Counted from the stretch's first letter, positions 25,771 to 34,946 are shown. The stretch is DNA of 64,000 nt from Paenibacillus rhizosphaerae (GCF_014192015.1 NZ_JACHXJ010000005.1:372001-436000); one strand, 5' to 3'. Notes: generated by a model from the sequence alone, not told the origin. Made by a program: numbers and translations.

Positions 25771-27081
25771 ATGATCAACGATATGGCTTCATTAGAAAAG
25801 GCCTCATTTGAAAAGACTTCGGCAGCACCACACTTAACCTCTTCCATTCGGCTGCCTCAAGCCATCGCTTTATATATCGGTTCGGTGCTCGGATCCGGCA
25901 TCCTGATCGTGCCGGGGCTCGCCGCACATATCGCGGGTCCGGCTTCGCTCCTGTCCTGGGGGCTCATGACGCTGCTTGTCCTGCCGATGGCCCTCGTGAT
26001 GGGGCTGCTGTCGGCGCGTTACCCCGATGCCGGGGGTGTGTCCTCGTTTGTCACCAGAGCGTACGGCACCAAAGCCGGGACACTGGTCGGCTGGTTTTTC
26101 CTCATGTCGGTGCCAATAGGCGCGCCGGTGGCCGCATTGACGGGCGCAGGGTATATGACCGCTGCCTTTGGTCTGGGTGACGGCGCCAGAATCGCTATTG
26201 CCGCGCTGATGCTGGCCGTGTCCCTGTTCATCAACATCTTCGGCATGAAGCTGGCCGGCAGCGTGCAGATCGTTGTCGTATCGGCGATCGTGGTGGTGCT
26301 TATCCTGGCGATATCCGGTTCTTTTCCCCATATGGAAGCAAGGCATTTCACGCCTTTTATGCCGGAAGGGTGGGTCAGCGTCGGCCAAAGTGCGGCGATT
26401 CTGTTCTGGTGCTTTATCGGCTGGGAGGCGGTATCGCATTTATCCGAGGAGTTCGTGGACCCGAAACGGGCGGCGGTGCAGGGTGTGACGGTCGCGGCCA
26501 TCATCGTCGGCGTGCTGTATTTCCTGACGGCTTTGGCCACGGTGGGAACGCACAGCTATGGGGGGAGCGGCTCGGACGTATCGCTGCTGCTGGTCATTGA
26601 AAAGCTGCTCGGTCCGGCCGGGGCTGTCATCGCGGGCTTGACGGGGATGTTTATTTGTACGGCTACGGTCATTTCGTATACCGGCGCTTCGTCGAGGCTC
26701 GCTTACGCGCTCGCCCGGGAAGGAAAGGCGCCGGCCTGGATGGGGAAGATGTCGTCCCGATTCCAGACGCCTGTCGGGGGACTGGGCTTCCTGGCCGGCT
26801 GTTTCGTCCTCGTGCTCGTTCTGTACGGAACGGGCGCGGTGTCGCTGACTACGCTGATTACGCTACCCAATGCCACGTTTATTTTGACGTATCTGGGCGG
26901 CTGTGCGGCCGGGATTCGGCTGCTGAAAGGCCAGCGGTGGGGACGGACGGTCAGCTGGCTGTCCTTTATCCTTACGGCGGCGGTCTTTCCGTTCGTCGGT
27001 TGGGCAATCCTGTATCCGCTGGTCATTTGCGGCGTATATTTTTTGGTAAGTATAGGGCGGAAAAACAAGGCGCAAGCTTAA
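25771..27081 (+). CDS. APC-superfamily amino acid exporter (YjeH-like)
   Basis: A 436-residue protein with about 12 membrane helices. The APC helix-1 motif GSVLGSGILIVPGLAA is clear. The overall pattern, including SARYPDAGGVSSFVTRAYG, resembles E. coli YjeH, an exporter of methionine and branched-chain amino acids. The pairing with a divergent LysR regulator is common for amino acid exporters. The substrate is inferred, not shown. The first ATG (25771) is used; a second at 25783 is possible, and neither has a strong ribosome site. Confidence 0.78.
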   Translation: MINDMASLEKASFEKTSAAPHLTSSIRLPQAIALYIGSVLGSGILIVPGLAAHIAGPASLLSWGLMTLLVLPMALVMGLLSARYPDAGGVSSFVTRAYGTKAGTLVGWFFLMSVPIGAPVAALTGAGYMTAAFGLGDGARIAIAALMLAVSLFINIFGMKLAGSVQIVVVSAIVVVLILAISGSFPHMEARHFTPFMPEGWVSVGQSAAILFWCFIGWEAVSHLSEEFVDPKRAAVQGVTVAAIIVGVLYFLTALATVGTHSYGGSGSDVSLLLVIEKLLGPAGAVIAGLTGMFICTATVISYTGASSRLAYALAREGKAPAWMGKMSSRFQTPVGGLGFLAGCFVLVLVLYGTGAVSLTTLITLPNATFILTYLGGCAAGIRLLKGQRWGRTVSWLSFILTAAVFPFVGWAILYPLVICGVYFLVSIGRKNKAQA

Positions 27082-27143
27082 CATAACAGGCTTTCGGGCT
27101 GTCCCGTTCACCAATGTCAGCTATGGTAAATATGTATGTATCG

Positions 27144-27152
27144 TGGTATAAT
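27144..27152 (+). promoter_or_regulatory. Extended -10 promoter before prfA
   Basis: TGGTATAAT lies about 100 bases before prfA with no good -35. It is the only promoter-like element in the gap between the permease and prfA. Confidence 0.5.
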
Positions 27153-27251
27153 ATAAAGTCGTCTACCCTCTATTTTTTTCATAGAGCGCGGCGATAACGA
27201 TATGGCATATATATACCTAGTGTATTTTTGAAATAGGAGAGGTGAATCCCA

Positions 27252-28319
27252 GTGTTGGACCGATTGCAATCCTTGGCTGACCGCTACGAGAAGCTTAGTG
27301 AACTGCTTTGCGATCCTGACGTTGCGAACGACAGTAAGCGACTGCGGGAATATTCCAAAGAACAATCCGATTTGCAGCCTGCATATGAGGCTTATACCGA
27401 ATATAAATCCGTTATGGAAGAACTCGAATCCGCCAAAGCGCTTCAAGCCGAGAAGCTGGACGACGAAATGCGCGAAATGGTGAAGATGGAAATCGAGGAA
27501 CTGACCGCACGCCGTACCGAGCTGGAGGAGCGCATCCGCATTCTGCTCCTGCCGAAGGACCCGAACGACGACAAGAACGTCATTGTCGAGATCCGCGGCG
27601 CGGCAGGCGGCGACGAAGCGGCTTTGTTCGCTTCCGACCTGTACCGGATGTACACGCGATATGCGGATACCCAGGGCTGGCGCGTAGAGCTGATGGACGC
27701 TAATACGAACGATCTGGGGGGCTTCAAGGAAGTCATCTTCATGATCAACGGACGCGGCGCCTACAGCAAAATGAAATACGAAAGCGGCGCGCACCGTGTG
27801 CAGCGCATCCCGACGACGGAGTCCGGCGGACGGATCCATACCTCCACTTCCACGGTGGCGGTCATGCCGGAAGTCGAAGATATCGACATTGAAATCCATG
27901 ATAAGGATATCCGCGTCGATACGTTCTGCTCCAGCGGTGCGGGCGGACAATCCGTTAACACGACGAAATCCGCCGTTCGTGTGACCCATATTCCAACCGG
28001 AATCGTGGCCACCTGTCAGGACGGCAAATCGCAGAACTCGAACAAGGAAAAGGCGCTTCAGGTGCTTCGTGCGCGGATCTTTGATATGATGCGGCAGGAA
28101 GAAGAAGCGAAGTATGCCGGTGAGCGGAAAAGCAAAGTGGGTACAGGCGACCGCAGTGAGCGGATCCGCACGTACAACTTCCCGCAGAGCCGGGTGACCG
28201 ACCACCGTATCGGATTGACGCTGCATAAGCTCGATTCGGTCATGAACGGCGAAATCGAAGAGATCATTTCGGCCCTCAACATTGCGGAGCAGGCGGAAAT
28301 GATGGATAAAGGGGAATAA
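27252..28319 (+). CDS. prfA: Peptide chain release factor 1
   Basis: A 355-residue RF1. The stop-codon-reading tripeptide is PTT within RIPTTESGGRIHTS (RF1 class, UAA/UAG). The catalytic GGQ loop is SSGAGGQSVNTTKSAVRVTH, and the N-terminal coiled domain is complete. The start is GTG followed by TTG, giving the family N terminus MLDRL, with AGGAGAGG upstream. It is followed after 4 bases by prmC, whose product methylates the Gln of the GGQ motif, the usual functional pairing. Confidence 0.97.
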   Translation: MLDRLQSLADRYEKLSELLCDPDVANDSKRLREYSKEQSDLQPAYEAYTEYKSVMEELESAKALQAEKLDDEMREMVKMEIEELTARRTELEERIRILLLPKDPNDDKNVIVEIRGAAGGDEAALFASDLYRMYTRYADTQGWRVELMDANTNDLGGFKEVIFMINGRGAYSKMKYESGAHRVQRIPTTESGGRIHTSTSTVAVMPEVEDIDIEIHDKDIRVDTFCSSGAGGQSVNTTKSAVRVTHIPTGIVATCQDGKSQNSNKEKALQVLRARIFDMMRQEEEAKYAGERKSKVGTGDRSERIRTYNFPQSRVTDHRIGLTLHKLDSVMNGEIEEIISALNIAEQAEMMDKGE

Positions 28320-28323
28320 GGCT

Positions 28324-29364
28324 TTGAAGGAAAGCACGTTTGTGATGACGACAAAGCAGAGTATACGGGAAGCCTTTGCGGAGGCTTCCTCTTTTTTAGC
28401 GGCTCATGGCGTCATGGAGCCGCAGCGGAACGCCCAGCTGCTGTTGGAGCATGTGCTGGGCCTCTCCGGCGCGGCCTATTACATGGCGCTGCCCGATCCG
28501 TTCCCGGCCGAACGGAGGGACGCCTGGGAGGAAGTCATCTCCCGCAAGGCGGCGGGCGAACCGGCCCAATACATTATCGGGGAGCAGGAGTTCTACGGCA
28601 TCCCCTTTCAGGTGACGCCCGCCGTGCTGATCCCGCGGCCCGAGACGGAGCTGCTCGTGGAAGCCGTGCTGCAGCAGGCCGCGCGGCTGTGGCCACAGGG
28701 GGCGGCTGCGGCTGAGCGGCCGCAGGGGCAGGACGCCGGCTACGTTCCGGGGCCGGCTGGCGCGGAGCTGCCGGACCGTGAAGCAGTTCGTCCGGCGGCA
28801 CAGGGCCGCGCAGCCGCTGCGCCCGGCGAAGATGCCGGCGCCGCGGACGTCCAGCGCCCGCTGGCCGCGGCCGACATCGGCACCGGCAGCGGCGCCATCG
28901 CGGTCACGCTGGCGCTGCACGCCCCTCGCTGGCAGGTCTACGCCAGCGACATCTCGGCGGACGCGCTGCGGGTCGCCGCGCGCAACGCCGAAGCCAACGG
29001 CGCCCGGGTGGCCTTCCTCGAAGGCAACCTGCTGGAGCCGTTGGCGGGCCGGCGGGTCGACATCCTGGTGTCGAACCCGCCGTACATTCCTGCGGCCGAC
29101 ATTCCCGGCCTGCAGCCCGAAGTGCGCGACCATGAGCCACGCACAGCGCTGGACGGCGGAGCGGACGGGCTCGCGCCGTACCGCATCATGATGCAGCAGC
29201 TGCCGCTGCTGCAGGAGCCGCCCCGGCTCATCGGATTCGAGCTGGGCATCGGCCAGGCGGGCGAGGTCGCGGACCTGCTCCGCCAGGCGGGCCATTGGGA
29301 TGAGATTATCATCATCCCGGACCTCGCCGGCATTGAACGCCACGTTCTCGGCGTCCGCCAGTAA
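28324..29364 (+). CDS. prmC: Release factor glutamine methyltransferase with long internal insertion
   Basis: A 346-residue SAM-dependent methyltransferase that N5-methylates the GGQ glutamine of RF1/RF2. Present are the helical N-terminal domain, VLIPRPETELLVEA, the SAM-binding DIGTGSGAIAVTLAL and the catalytic SNPPYIPAAD. Between the N-terminal domain and the SAM motif (about residues 124-181) lies an Ala/Pro/Gly/Glu-rich insertion of about 55 residues absent from typical PrmC (about 285 residues). It is very GC-rich but stays in frame. The start may be the TTG at 28324 (GGGG upstream) or the ATG at 28345. Confidence 0.93.
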   Translation: MKESTFVMTTKQSIREAFAEASSFLAAHGVMEPQRNAQLLLEHVLGLSGAAYYMALPDPFPAERRDAWEEVISRKAAGEPAQYIIGEQEFYGIPFQVTPAVLIPRPETELLVEAVLQQAARLWPQGAAAAERPQGQDAGYVPGPAGAELPDREAVRPAAQGRAAAAPGEDAGAADVQRPLAAADIGTGSGAIAVTLALHAPRWQVYASDISADALRVAARNAEANGARVAFLEGNLLEPLAGRRVDILVSNPPYIPAADIPGLQPEVRDHEPRTALDGGADGLAPYRIMMQQLPLLQEPPRLIGFELGIGQAGEVADLLRQAGHWDEIIIIPDLAGIERHVLGVRQ

Positions 29365-29435
29365 TCCCATAATTTTCTTTTTGACCCAGTTTCCTCTACA
29401 ATGGAATTACCTATGGTTTCCCTGGAGGAAAGGAT

Positions 29436-30674
29436 ATGCTGAACAAACTGAAACAATTGGATTTTACCGTCATTTTGGTGCTGCTCTGCCTGATGGCGTT
29501 CAGTCTGTCTTCCATATACAGCGTCACCGCCGGCCGGCCCAAAACCGATCATTATTCGGAGCGGATGGCCGTCTATTACGTCATCGGCTTTGCAGGGTTT
29601 CTGGCGACTTCGCTCGTCAATTATAAGCTGCTGATCAAATATGCCCTGTACGTGTATATCTTCGGCCTGATGCTGCTCCTGCTCGTCCTGTTTGCCGGCA
29701 ACGAATATTACGGTGCCCGCGGCTGGCTCACCCTTCCTGGGGGGCTCAGCCTGCAGCCTGCCGAGCTGTTCAAGCTGTTCCTGGTCATTTTTCTGTCCGG
29801 CCTGCTGCTGAGGAAAAACCGCGACCGGTCCCGCGGCCTGTATTTTTGGCGGGATATCGTGCCGCTGGGTCTCCTCACCTTGGTTCCGCTCATGCTGGTG
29901 ATGGCGCAAAACGACCTGGGGAACGCGCTCTGCTACCTCCTCATTCTGGTAGGGCTCCTGTGGATCGGCAACATCCGGTATGTTCATGCGATGATCGGAT
30001 TCGCCGTGGCCTTTGCCGCCATTTTCGGCGGCATTCAGGCGTACATTCATTATCATGACGAAGCAGCGCGGTTGTTCAAGTCTATCGGCCGCGAGCATTG
30101 GATCGCGCGGTTTGATCCCTGGCTCGTTCCGGACAAAGCTTCCCGTGACGACAGCTGGCAGACCTACAATGCCAAGCTGGCAATCGGATCGGGCGGCCTC
30201 GACGGCAAGGGTTACATGTTGGGGACGACGATCCAGTCGGACGGCCGGGTACCGCTGGCTTTTGCCGACTCCATCTTCGTCCAGATCGCCGAGGAGTACG
30301 GATTTATCGGCTCGTCGGCGCTGCTGCTGCTGTATTTTATCCTGATCCACCGCATGATTCTGATCGCCGCGGACTGCCGCGACCGGGCGGGGCCATACCT
30401 GATCACAGGGATAATCACGATGTTTATTTACCAGATTTTTGTCAACATCGGCGCCTTTATCGGTCTGATGCCGCTGACCGGCATTACGCTGCCTTTTATC
30501 AGTTATGGCGGCACCTCACTGGTGATCAACATGGTCAGCATCGGGGTGGTGATGAGCGTCCGGATTCACGGGCAGGAGGAAGAGGAGCTGCTCCCGCTGC
30601 AGAAAGAACCGGTTCCAGCCACGGGGACGGGCAAAATCCTGCGCCTCATCCGGGATGGATTTAACAGGAATTGA
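29436..30674 (+). CDS. RodA/FtsW/SpoVE-family (SEDS) protein, first copy
   Basis: A 412-residue protein with about 10 membrane helices of the SEDS peptidoglycan glycosyltransferase family. It shows MLNKLKQLDFTVILV at the start, LSLQPAELFKLFLVIFLS, the conserved NDLGNALCYLLIL loop and the C-terminal SYGGTSLVINM. SEDS proteins polymerise lipid II with a partner class B PBP. The overall look, including the DxWLVPDKA loop, is RodA-like. The next gene is a close paralogue, so this is a tandem duplication. GGAGG precedes the ATG. Confidence 0.9.
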   Translation: MLNKLKQLDFTVILVLLCLMAFSLSSIYSVTAGRPKTDHYSERMAVYYVIGFAGFLATSLVNYKLLIKYALYVYIFGLMLLLLVLFAGNEYYGARGWLTLPGGLSLQPAELFKLFLVIFLSGLLLRKNRDRSRGLYFWRDIVPLGLLTLVPLMLVMAQNDLGNALCYLLILVGLLWIGNIRYVHAMIGFAVAFAAIFGGIQAYIHYHDEAARLFKSIGREHWIARFDPWLVPDKASRDDSWQTYNAKLAIGSGGLDGKGYMLGTTIQSDGRVPLAFADSIFVQIAEEYGFIGSSALLLLYFILIHRMILIAADCRDRAGPYLITGIITMFIYQIFVNIGAFIGLMPLTGITLPFISYGGTSLVINMVSIGVVMSVRIHGQEEEELLPLQKEPVPATGTGKILRLIRDGFNRN

Positions 30675-30757
30675 ATATGGCATGGCTGTTCTATTACAAT
30701 AGACAGGTACGCATCAGGGGCAACGAGGAGCGGAAGGCTCCGCACAGGAGGATAACC

Positions 30758-31954
30758 ATGCTTCAAAAGCTGAAAAAAGTGGATTATGTCGTCGTTTTTA
30801 TTCTTTTGATTTTCATGGGCATCAGCATCATGTCCATTTACAGTGTCACCCAGGGGACAAAGTTTGCCGGTTCCCATATTAAAATGATCGAGTTTTACGT
30901 GCTTGCCTTCATCGCATTTTTCGGGCTGGTTATCGTCGATTACAAGCTGCTTGTCAAATATGCGCTTTATCTGTATTTGTTCGGCTTGGCCCTGCTCGTG
31001 GCCGTTAACTTCATCGGGACCGACGTCAACGGCGCCCAGGGCTGGATCAAGATGGGAAGTTTCAGCTTGCAGCCTGCCGAGCTGTTCAAGCTCATTCTGA
31101 TTATTTTTCTGACGTTTATCATTGTGCGCAAAAATAAATCGAGGCTCTCATTCTGGCATGACGTGGTTCCGATCGGACTGCTGACGTTTGTGCCGTTTGC
31201 GCTCGTAATGGTTCAGAATGACCTCGGGAACGCGCTCAGTTACATTCTGATTTTGCTCGGACTGCTCTGGATCGGCAACATCAAGTTTTGGCATGCGCTG
31301 ATTGCTTTGGTGGTGTTGGCGGCCGTGGCCGTCGGAAGCATTTTTTCCTACATTCATTTTCACGACAACATTGAGAAGTTCATGAAAGACATTGGGCGGG
31401 AGCACTGGACGGAACGTCTCGACCCGTGGCTGGTACCGGATAAGGCGACGGCCAAGGCGTCCTATCATACGAAAAACGCCAAGCTGGCGATCGCATCCGG
31501 CGGCATGGTGGGCGAAGGGTATATGAAAGGGTCCTCGGTTCAATCCGGGCGTGTGCCATATACTTATTCGGACTCCATTTTCGTGGAAATCGCCGAGGAG
31601 TTCGGCTTCGTCGGGTCATCGGTCGTGCTGCTGCTCTATTTTATCCTGATCCACCGGATGATTCTGATCTGTCTCGAGTGCCGGGACCGGGCGGGGCCGA
31701 TTCTGATCGTGGGCATTATTGCGATGATGCTCTATCAGATCTTCGAAAATATCGGCGCCTTTATCGGCCTGATGCCGCTGACCGGGATTACGCTGCCGTT
31801 TATCAGTTACGGGGGAACCTCACTGCTGATCAATATGGCGAGCATCGGTATCATCATGAGCGTGCGCGTTCATGGGGAGGAAGTGGACGACGAGATGCTG
31901 ACCCCGGCCAAAGGGGCTGCCGCTCAAACCGGGCAGGCCAAAGCGGGCATGTGA
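30758..31954 (+). CDS. RodA/FtsW/SpoVE-family (SEDS) protein, second copy
   Basis: A 398-residue SEDS protein closely similar to the preceding gene: LKKVDYVVVF, FSLQPAELFKL, NDLGNALSYILIL, WLVPDKATAK and SYGGTSLLINM align without gaps over most of the length. The start at 30758 follows AGGAGG by 6 bases; the 83-bp gap after the first copy has no terminator, so both are probably one transcript. The second copy is more Lys-rich and lacks the Arg-rich tail of the first. Which one serves rod elongation and which sporulation or another process cannot be decided here. Confidence 0.9.
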   Translation: MLQKLKKVDYVVVFILLIFMGISIMSIYSVTQGTKFAGSHIKMIEFYVLAFIAFFGLVIVDYKLLVKYALYLYLFGLALLVAVNFIGTDVNGAQGWIKMGSFSLQPAELFKLILIIFLTFIIVRKNKSRLSFWHDVVPIGLLTFVPFALVMVQNDLGNALSYILILLGLLWIGNIKFWHALIALVVLAAVAVGSIFSYIHFHDNIEKFMKDIGREHWTERLDPWLVPDKATAKASYHTKNAKLAIASGGMVGEGYMKGSSVQSGRVPYTYSDSIFVEIAEEFGFVGSSVVLLLYFILIHRMILICLECRDRAGPILIVGIIAMMLYQIFENIGAFIGLMPLTGITLPFISYGGTSLLINMASIGIIMSVRVHGEEVDDEMLTPAKGAAAQTGQAKAGM

Positions 31955-31975
31955 AGCTGATGATTTACAAGAAAC

Positions 31976-32022
31976 GACCGTTTTCGACAAGCCTTTGGGC
32001 TTGGGAAGACGGTCTTTTTTTG
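31976..32022 (+). terminator. Terminator after the SEDS pair
   Basis: Stem gaccgttttc / gaagacggtc with an inner caagcc/gggcttg stem, then seven T residues. Confidence 0.88.
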
Positions 32023-32141
32023 CGGGTTCAAAACGGATAAAAATACTGGATAGAACGAATTAAAGTTTTCACTTTTGTTTCTTGATTCAGGGGATATCCG
32101 TGTCAAAGGTGACTCTTTCATTCGATTGAATAGATTGCTAG

Positions 32142-32170
32142 GTTTAGACTCTAGCATTCCCGGACATACT
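32142..32170 (+). promoter_or_regulatory. Sigma-F promoter of spoIIR
   Basis: GTTTA (32142-32146), exactly 15 bases, then GGACATACT (32162-32170). Every defined position of the sigma-F consensus GYWTA-N15-GGnnAnAnT is matched. spoIIR is a known forespore sigma-F gene, so promoter and gene agree. Confidence 0.85.
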
Positions 32171-32214
32171 GAGAACTATCATAGATTGTTCTGATAGAGA
32201 GGGGCCCGGGGAAA

Positions 32215-32982
32215 ATGGAGAAGACGATGAAACAGGGGAAATATAGAGGGCAAGATTGGCTGCGCGACTTGGTGAAGGATACCGCCATTATTTTTTGTAT
32301 TTTGTTTATGATCGCCATGATGTGGGAGAGTCAAAAAACGGACGCGGCCGTGGCCGGCGGGCCGATTCCACAGGAATCCATCCGCCTGCGCATCCTGGCC
32401 AATTCCGATAATCCGGATGACCAGCTGGTCAAACGCGAGATCCGCGATGCCGTGGTGGCGGAGATGAACGGCTGGGTACAGGAGCTTGAGGACCCGCAAA
32501 GCCTGGATCAGGCGAGAACGACAATCCGGGAGCATCTGCCGGAACTGAACGAGCTGGTGGGACGCGAGCTGGAGAAAAGAGGCATTTATTACGATTACAA
32601 GGTTGAGCTGGGCATCGTGCCGTTTCCGACCAAACTGTATGGGGGCACGGTGTATCCGGCCGGGAACTATGAAGCGCTCCGGATCACGCTGGGGGCAGGA
32701 AGCGGGCAAAATTGGTGGTGCGTGCTGTTCCCTCCGCTCTGCTTCATCGATGCGGCCAGCGGAGATGCGGCGGCTCAGCCCGCCGATGCCAAGGCTCAGT
32801 CTGCGGATGCCAAGGCTGATGCTAAAGGCGCTGTGACCACCGCCTCGGCGAAGGTGACGGATACTGCAGCCGCTCAAGCTTCCGGGAAGGCAGCGGCCGA
32901 TGCTTCCCAGCCGGAGGTTCGCTTTTTCCTGGTGGACATGATTTCCGGGATGTGGTCCTGGCTGACGGGGCTGTTCGCTTAG
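32215..32982 (+). CDS. spoIIR: Stage II sporulation protein R
   Basis: A 255-residue secreted signalling protein made in the forespore. In B. subtilis it activates the SpoIIGA protease, which matures sigma-E in the mother cell. One N-terminal membrane or signal helix lies at residues 20-40. The family core runs RLRILANSDNPDDQLVKREIRDAVV through GAGSGQNWWCVLFPPLCF. Residues about 180-235 are an Ala/Lys/Asp-rich low-complexity segment longer than in B. subtilis (224 residues in total). A perfect sigma-F promoter lies upstream. The ATG at 32215 is in good context; an internal ATG (32227) is possible. Confidence 0.95.
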   Translation: MEKTMKQGKYRGQDWLRDLVKDTAIIFCILFMIAMMWESQKTDAAVAGGPIPQESIRLRILANSDNPDDQLVKREIRDAVVAEMNGWVQELEDPQSLDQARTTIREHLPELNELVGRELEKRGIYYDYKVELGIVPFPTKLYGGTVYPAGNYEALRITLGAGSGQNWWCVLFPPLCFIDAASGDAAAQPADAKAQSADAKADAKGAVTTASAKVTDTAAAQASGKAAADASQPEVRFFLVDMISGMWSWLTGLFA

Positions 32983-33078
32983 GAGCTCGCAGTAATCCTG
33001 TTCAGGGGGCATGCATCATGGAGATTTGCTGATGTGCTATAATAAAACATACAATTTCGATGACAGGAATGAACAGCG

Positions 33079-34260
33079 ATGAAAGGTTTGAACCAAGAGC
33101 AGGATGGTGGAAGCGCTCCTTTCACCCATGATGCAAATAAGAGCCATGCCACACCGGCATGGGATGTTACCGTATTGATGGGACGCAGCGCCGATGCCGG
33201 AGAAGCAGAGACGGAAGCGGTGTCCCGTGCGGAGCAGTCGATCCGTCAGGCAGCCGCCATTCTTCGGGATGGCGGTACCGTTGCTTTTCCGACCGAAACC
33301 GTCTATGGCCTTGGGGCGGATGCCCGGAATACGGAGGCCGTTGAGGCCATTTTCAGGGCCAAGGGCAGGCCGTCGGATAATCCGCTCATTGTCCATATTG
33401 CGGATACAGGCCAAATGGACGGGCTCGTGACGGAGGTCAGCGATACGGCGCGGCGGCTGATGGCGGCCTTTTGGCCCGGCCCGCTGACGCTGGTGCTGCC
33501 GCTTCTGCCGGGCGTGCTGTCCCCGCGGGTGACGGCGGGACTGACGACAGTCGGCATCCGGATGCCGGACCATCCGATCGCGCTGAAGCTGATTCGGGAG
33601 TCCGGCTGTCCGGTGGCAGCGCCGAGCGCCAACCGCTCCGGGCGGCCGAGCCCGACGCTTGCGGGCCACGTCTGGGAGGATTTGAGCGGGCTGATCGACG
33701 GTATACTGGACGGAGGGCCGACCGGAGTCGGCCTTGAATCCACCGTCGTGCAGGTCCAAGAAGACGGCAGCGTCACCGTTCTCCGGCCCGGCGGCATTAC
33801 TAGCGAGCAGCTAGCCGCCGCTTCCGGGACGGCGGTAACGACCGATCCGGGAATTGAACGCTCTCCGGGTGAAAGGGAGATCGTCGCTCCGAAATCGCCC
33901 GGCATGAAATATACGCACTACGCCCCCAAGGGTACGCTCACCATTGTGCAGGGCGATAAGCCGGAGCAGGTATCCGGCTGGATCGATGAGCAGCTGAAGG
34001 CGGCGGCGGCACGCGGGGAGAGGACCGGTGTGATGGCATTCGAGGAGCATATCGGTCGTTACGCCGCGGATTGCGTGCAGTCCCTCGGCAGCCTTGCCGG
34101 ACTGGAAACGGCCGCCCACCGGCTGTACGCCGCCCTCCGCCGCATGGATGAAGAAGGCGTGACGTTTATTTTGTCGGAAGCCTGCCCGGAAGAGGGTCTG
34201 GGCGCCGCCATTATGAACCGGCTCCGTAAGGCTGCCGGACAGCGGATTGTCCGCTTGTAA
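33079..34260 (+). CDS. ywlC: Threonylcarbamoyl-AMP synthase (Sua5/YwlC)
   Basis: A 393-residue two-domain protein. The YrdC domain includes TVAFPTETVYGLGADA and KGRPSDNPLIVHI, the ATP/bicarbonate/threonine site, and the Sua5 C-terminal domain follows (SPGMKYTHYAPKG onward). It makes threonylcarbamoyl-AMP for the universal t6A37 modification of ANN-decoding tRNAs. The N terminus is about 40 residues longer than B. subtilis YwlC if the ATG at 33079 is used; an in-frame ATG at 33178 would give a shorter form, but AGGA at the right distance favours 33079. Synteny (spoIIR-ywlC-mntP-ywlE) matches B. subtilis. Confidence 0.95.
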   Translation: MKGLNQEQDGGSAPFTHDANKSHATPAWDVTVLMGRSADAGEAETEAVSRAEQSIRQAAAILRDGGTVAFPTETVYGLGADARNTEAVEAIFRAKGRPSDNPLIVHIADTGQMDGLVTEVSDTARRLMAAFWPGPLTLVLPLLPGVLSPRVTAGLTTVGIRMPDHPIALKLIRESGCPVAAPSANRSGRPSPTLAGHVWEDLSGLIDGILDGGPTGVGLESTVVQVQEDGSVTVLRPGGITSEQLAAASGTAVTTDPGIERSPGEREIVAPKSPGMKYTHYAPKGTLTIVQGDKPEQVSGWIDEQLKAAAARGERTGVMAFEEHIGRYAADCVQSLGSLAGLETAAHRLYAALRRMDEEGVTFILSEACPEEGLGAAIMNRLRKAAGQRIVRL

Positions 34261-34346
34261 CCGCTCGCTGAACCTTTTGAGAGACATCATTTACCTCTTG
34301 TCCGCATATGGTTGTACAAGAACCTAACGGACATGGGGGAATAGGG

Positions 34347-34907
34347 ATGTTAGAGACTTCTGCCGGTTTAGGGCAGCTAATGACAATCATGATAATGGCC
34401 GTCGCATTAGGACTGGATGCGTTCTCTCTGGGCGTAGGAATCGGCATGAAAGGAATCCGGCTGCTGCATATTCTCAAGATCAGCCTGTTGATCGGCCTTT
34501 TCCATGTGTTGATGCCGCTGCTGGGAATGTTTATGGGATATTACGTCAGTTCGCTGCTCGGACAAGTTGCCGCCCTGGTTGCCGGTGGGCTGCTGGTGCT
34601 GCTGGGCGGACATATGGTCCTGAATTCCTTCAAGACAAGTGAAACGCGAATGGTGGATCACCGCTCCCTGCTGGGGATGCTGCTGTTTTCGCTCAGCGTC
34701 AGCATTGACTCTTTTTCGGTAGGCGTATCCCTGGGAATGTTTGAGAGCAACCGGATTCTGACCGTGCTGGCTTTCGGGATCTGCGGGGGCGTGATGGCCG
34801 TGCTTGGACTCCTGCTCGGCAGGAGGGTAAGCCGGAATCTCGGCGAATACGGGGAGGCCCTTGGCGGCGCGATTTTGCTGGCATTTGGCCTCGCCTTTAT
34901 CTTCTGA
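34347..34907 (+). CDS. mntP: Manganese efflux pump MntP (YwlD)
   Basis: About 186 residues with six membrane helices in two related halves, each with a conserved Asp motif: ALGLDAFSLGVG and VSIDSFSVGVS. These acidic residues are needed for Mn2+ export in characterised MntP proteins. The ATG at 34347 follows GGGGGAATAGGG; an upstream in-frame start at 34308 lacks a ribosome site. It lies between ywlC and ywlE as in B. subtilis. I saw no yybP-ykoY manganese riboswitch in the 86-bp gap upstream. Confidence 0.92.
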   Translation: MLETSAGLGQLMTIMIMAVALGLDAFSLGVGIGMKGIRLLHILKISLLIGLFHVLMPLLGMFMGYYVSSLLGQVAALVAGGLLVLLGGHMVLNSFKTSETRMVDHRSLLGMLLFSLSVSIDSFSVGVSLGMFESNRILTVLAFGICGGVMAVLGLLLGRRVSRNLGEYGEALGGAILLAFGLAFIF

Positions 34908-34946
34908 TACAATATCGGCAAAGACACTTCGGGAGGTGCTAGAGAC

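Noticed and set aside
27117..28337. A 406-codon open frame antisense to prfA
   Set aside because: It lies fully opposite prfA, which has all RF1 motifs; the composition is non-protein-like.
28938..30350. A 470-codon antisense frame across prmC and the first SEDS gene
   Set aside because: It spans two real genes on the other strand, is rich in Gln/Arg/His, and has no start signals.
34261..34346. Manganese (yybP-ykoY) riboswitch before mntP
   Set aside because: The 86-bp gap is too short for the full fold and the conserved loop sequences were not seen.
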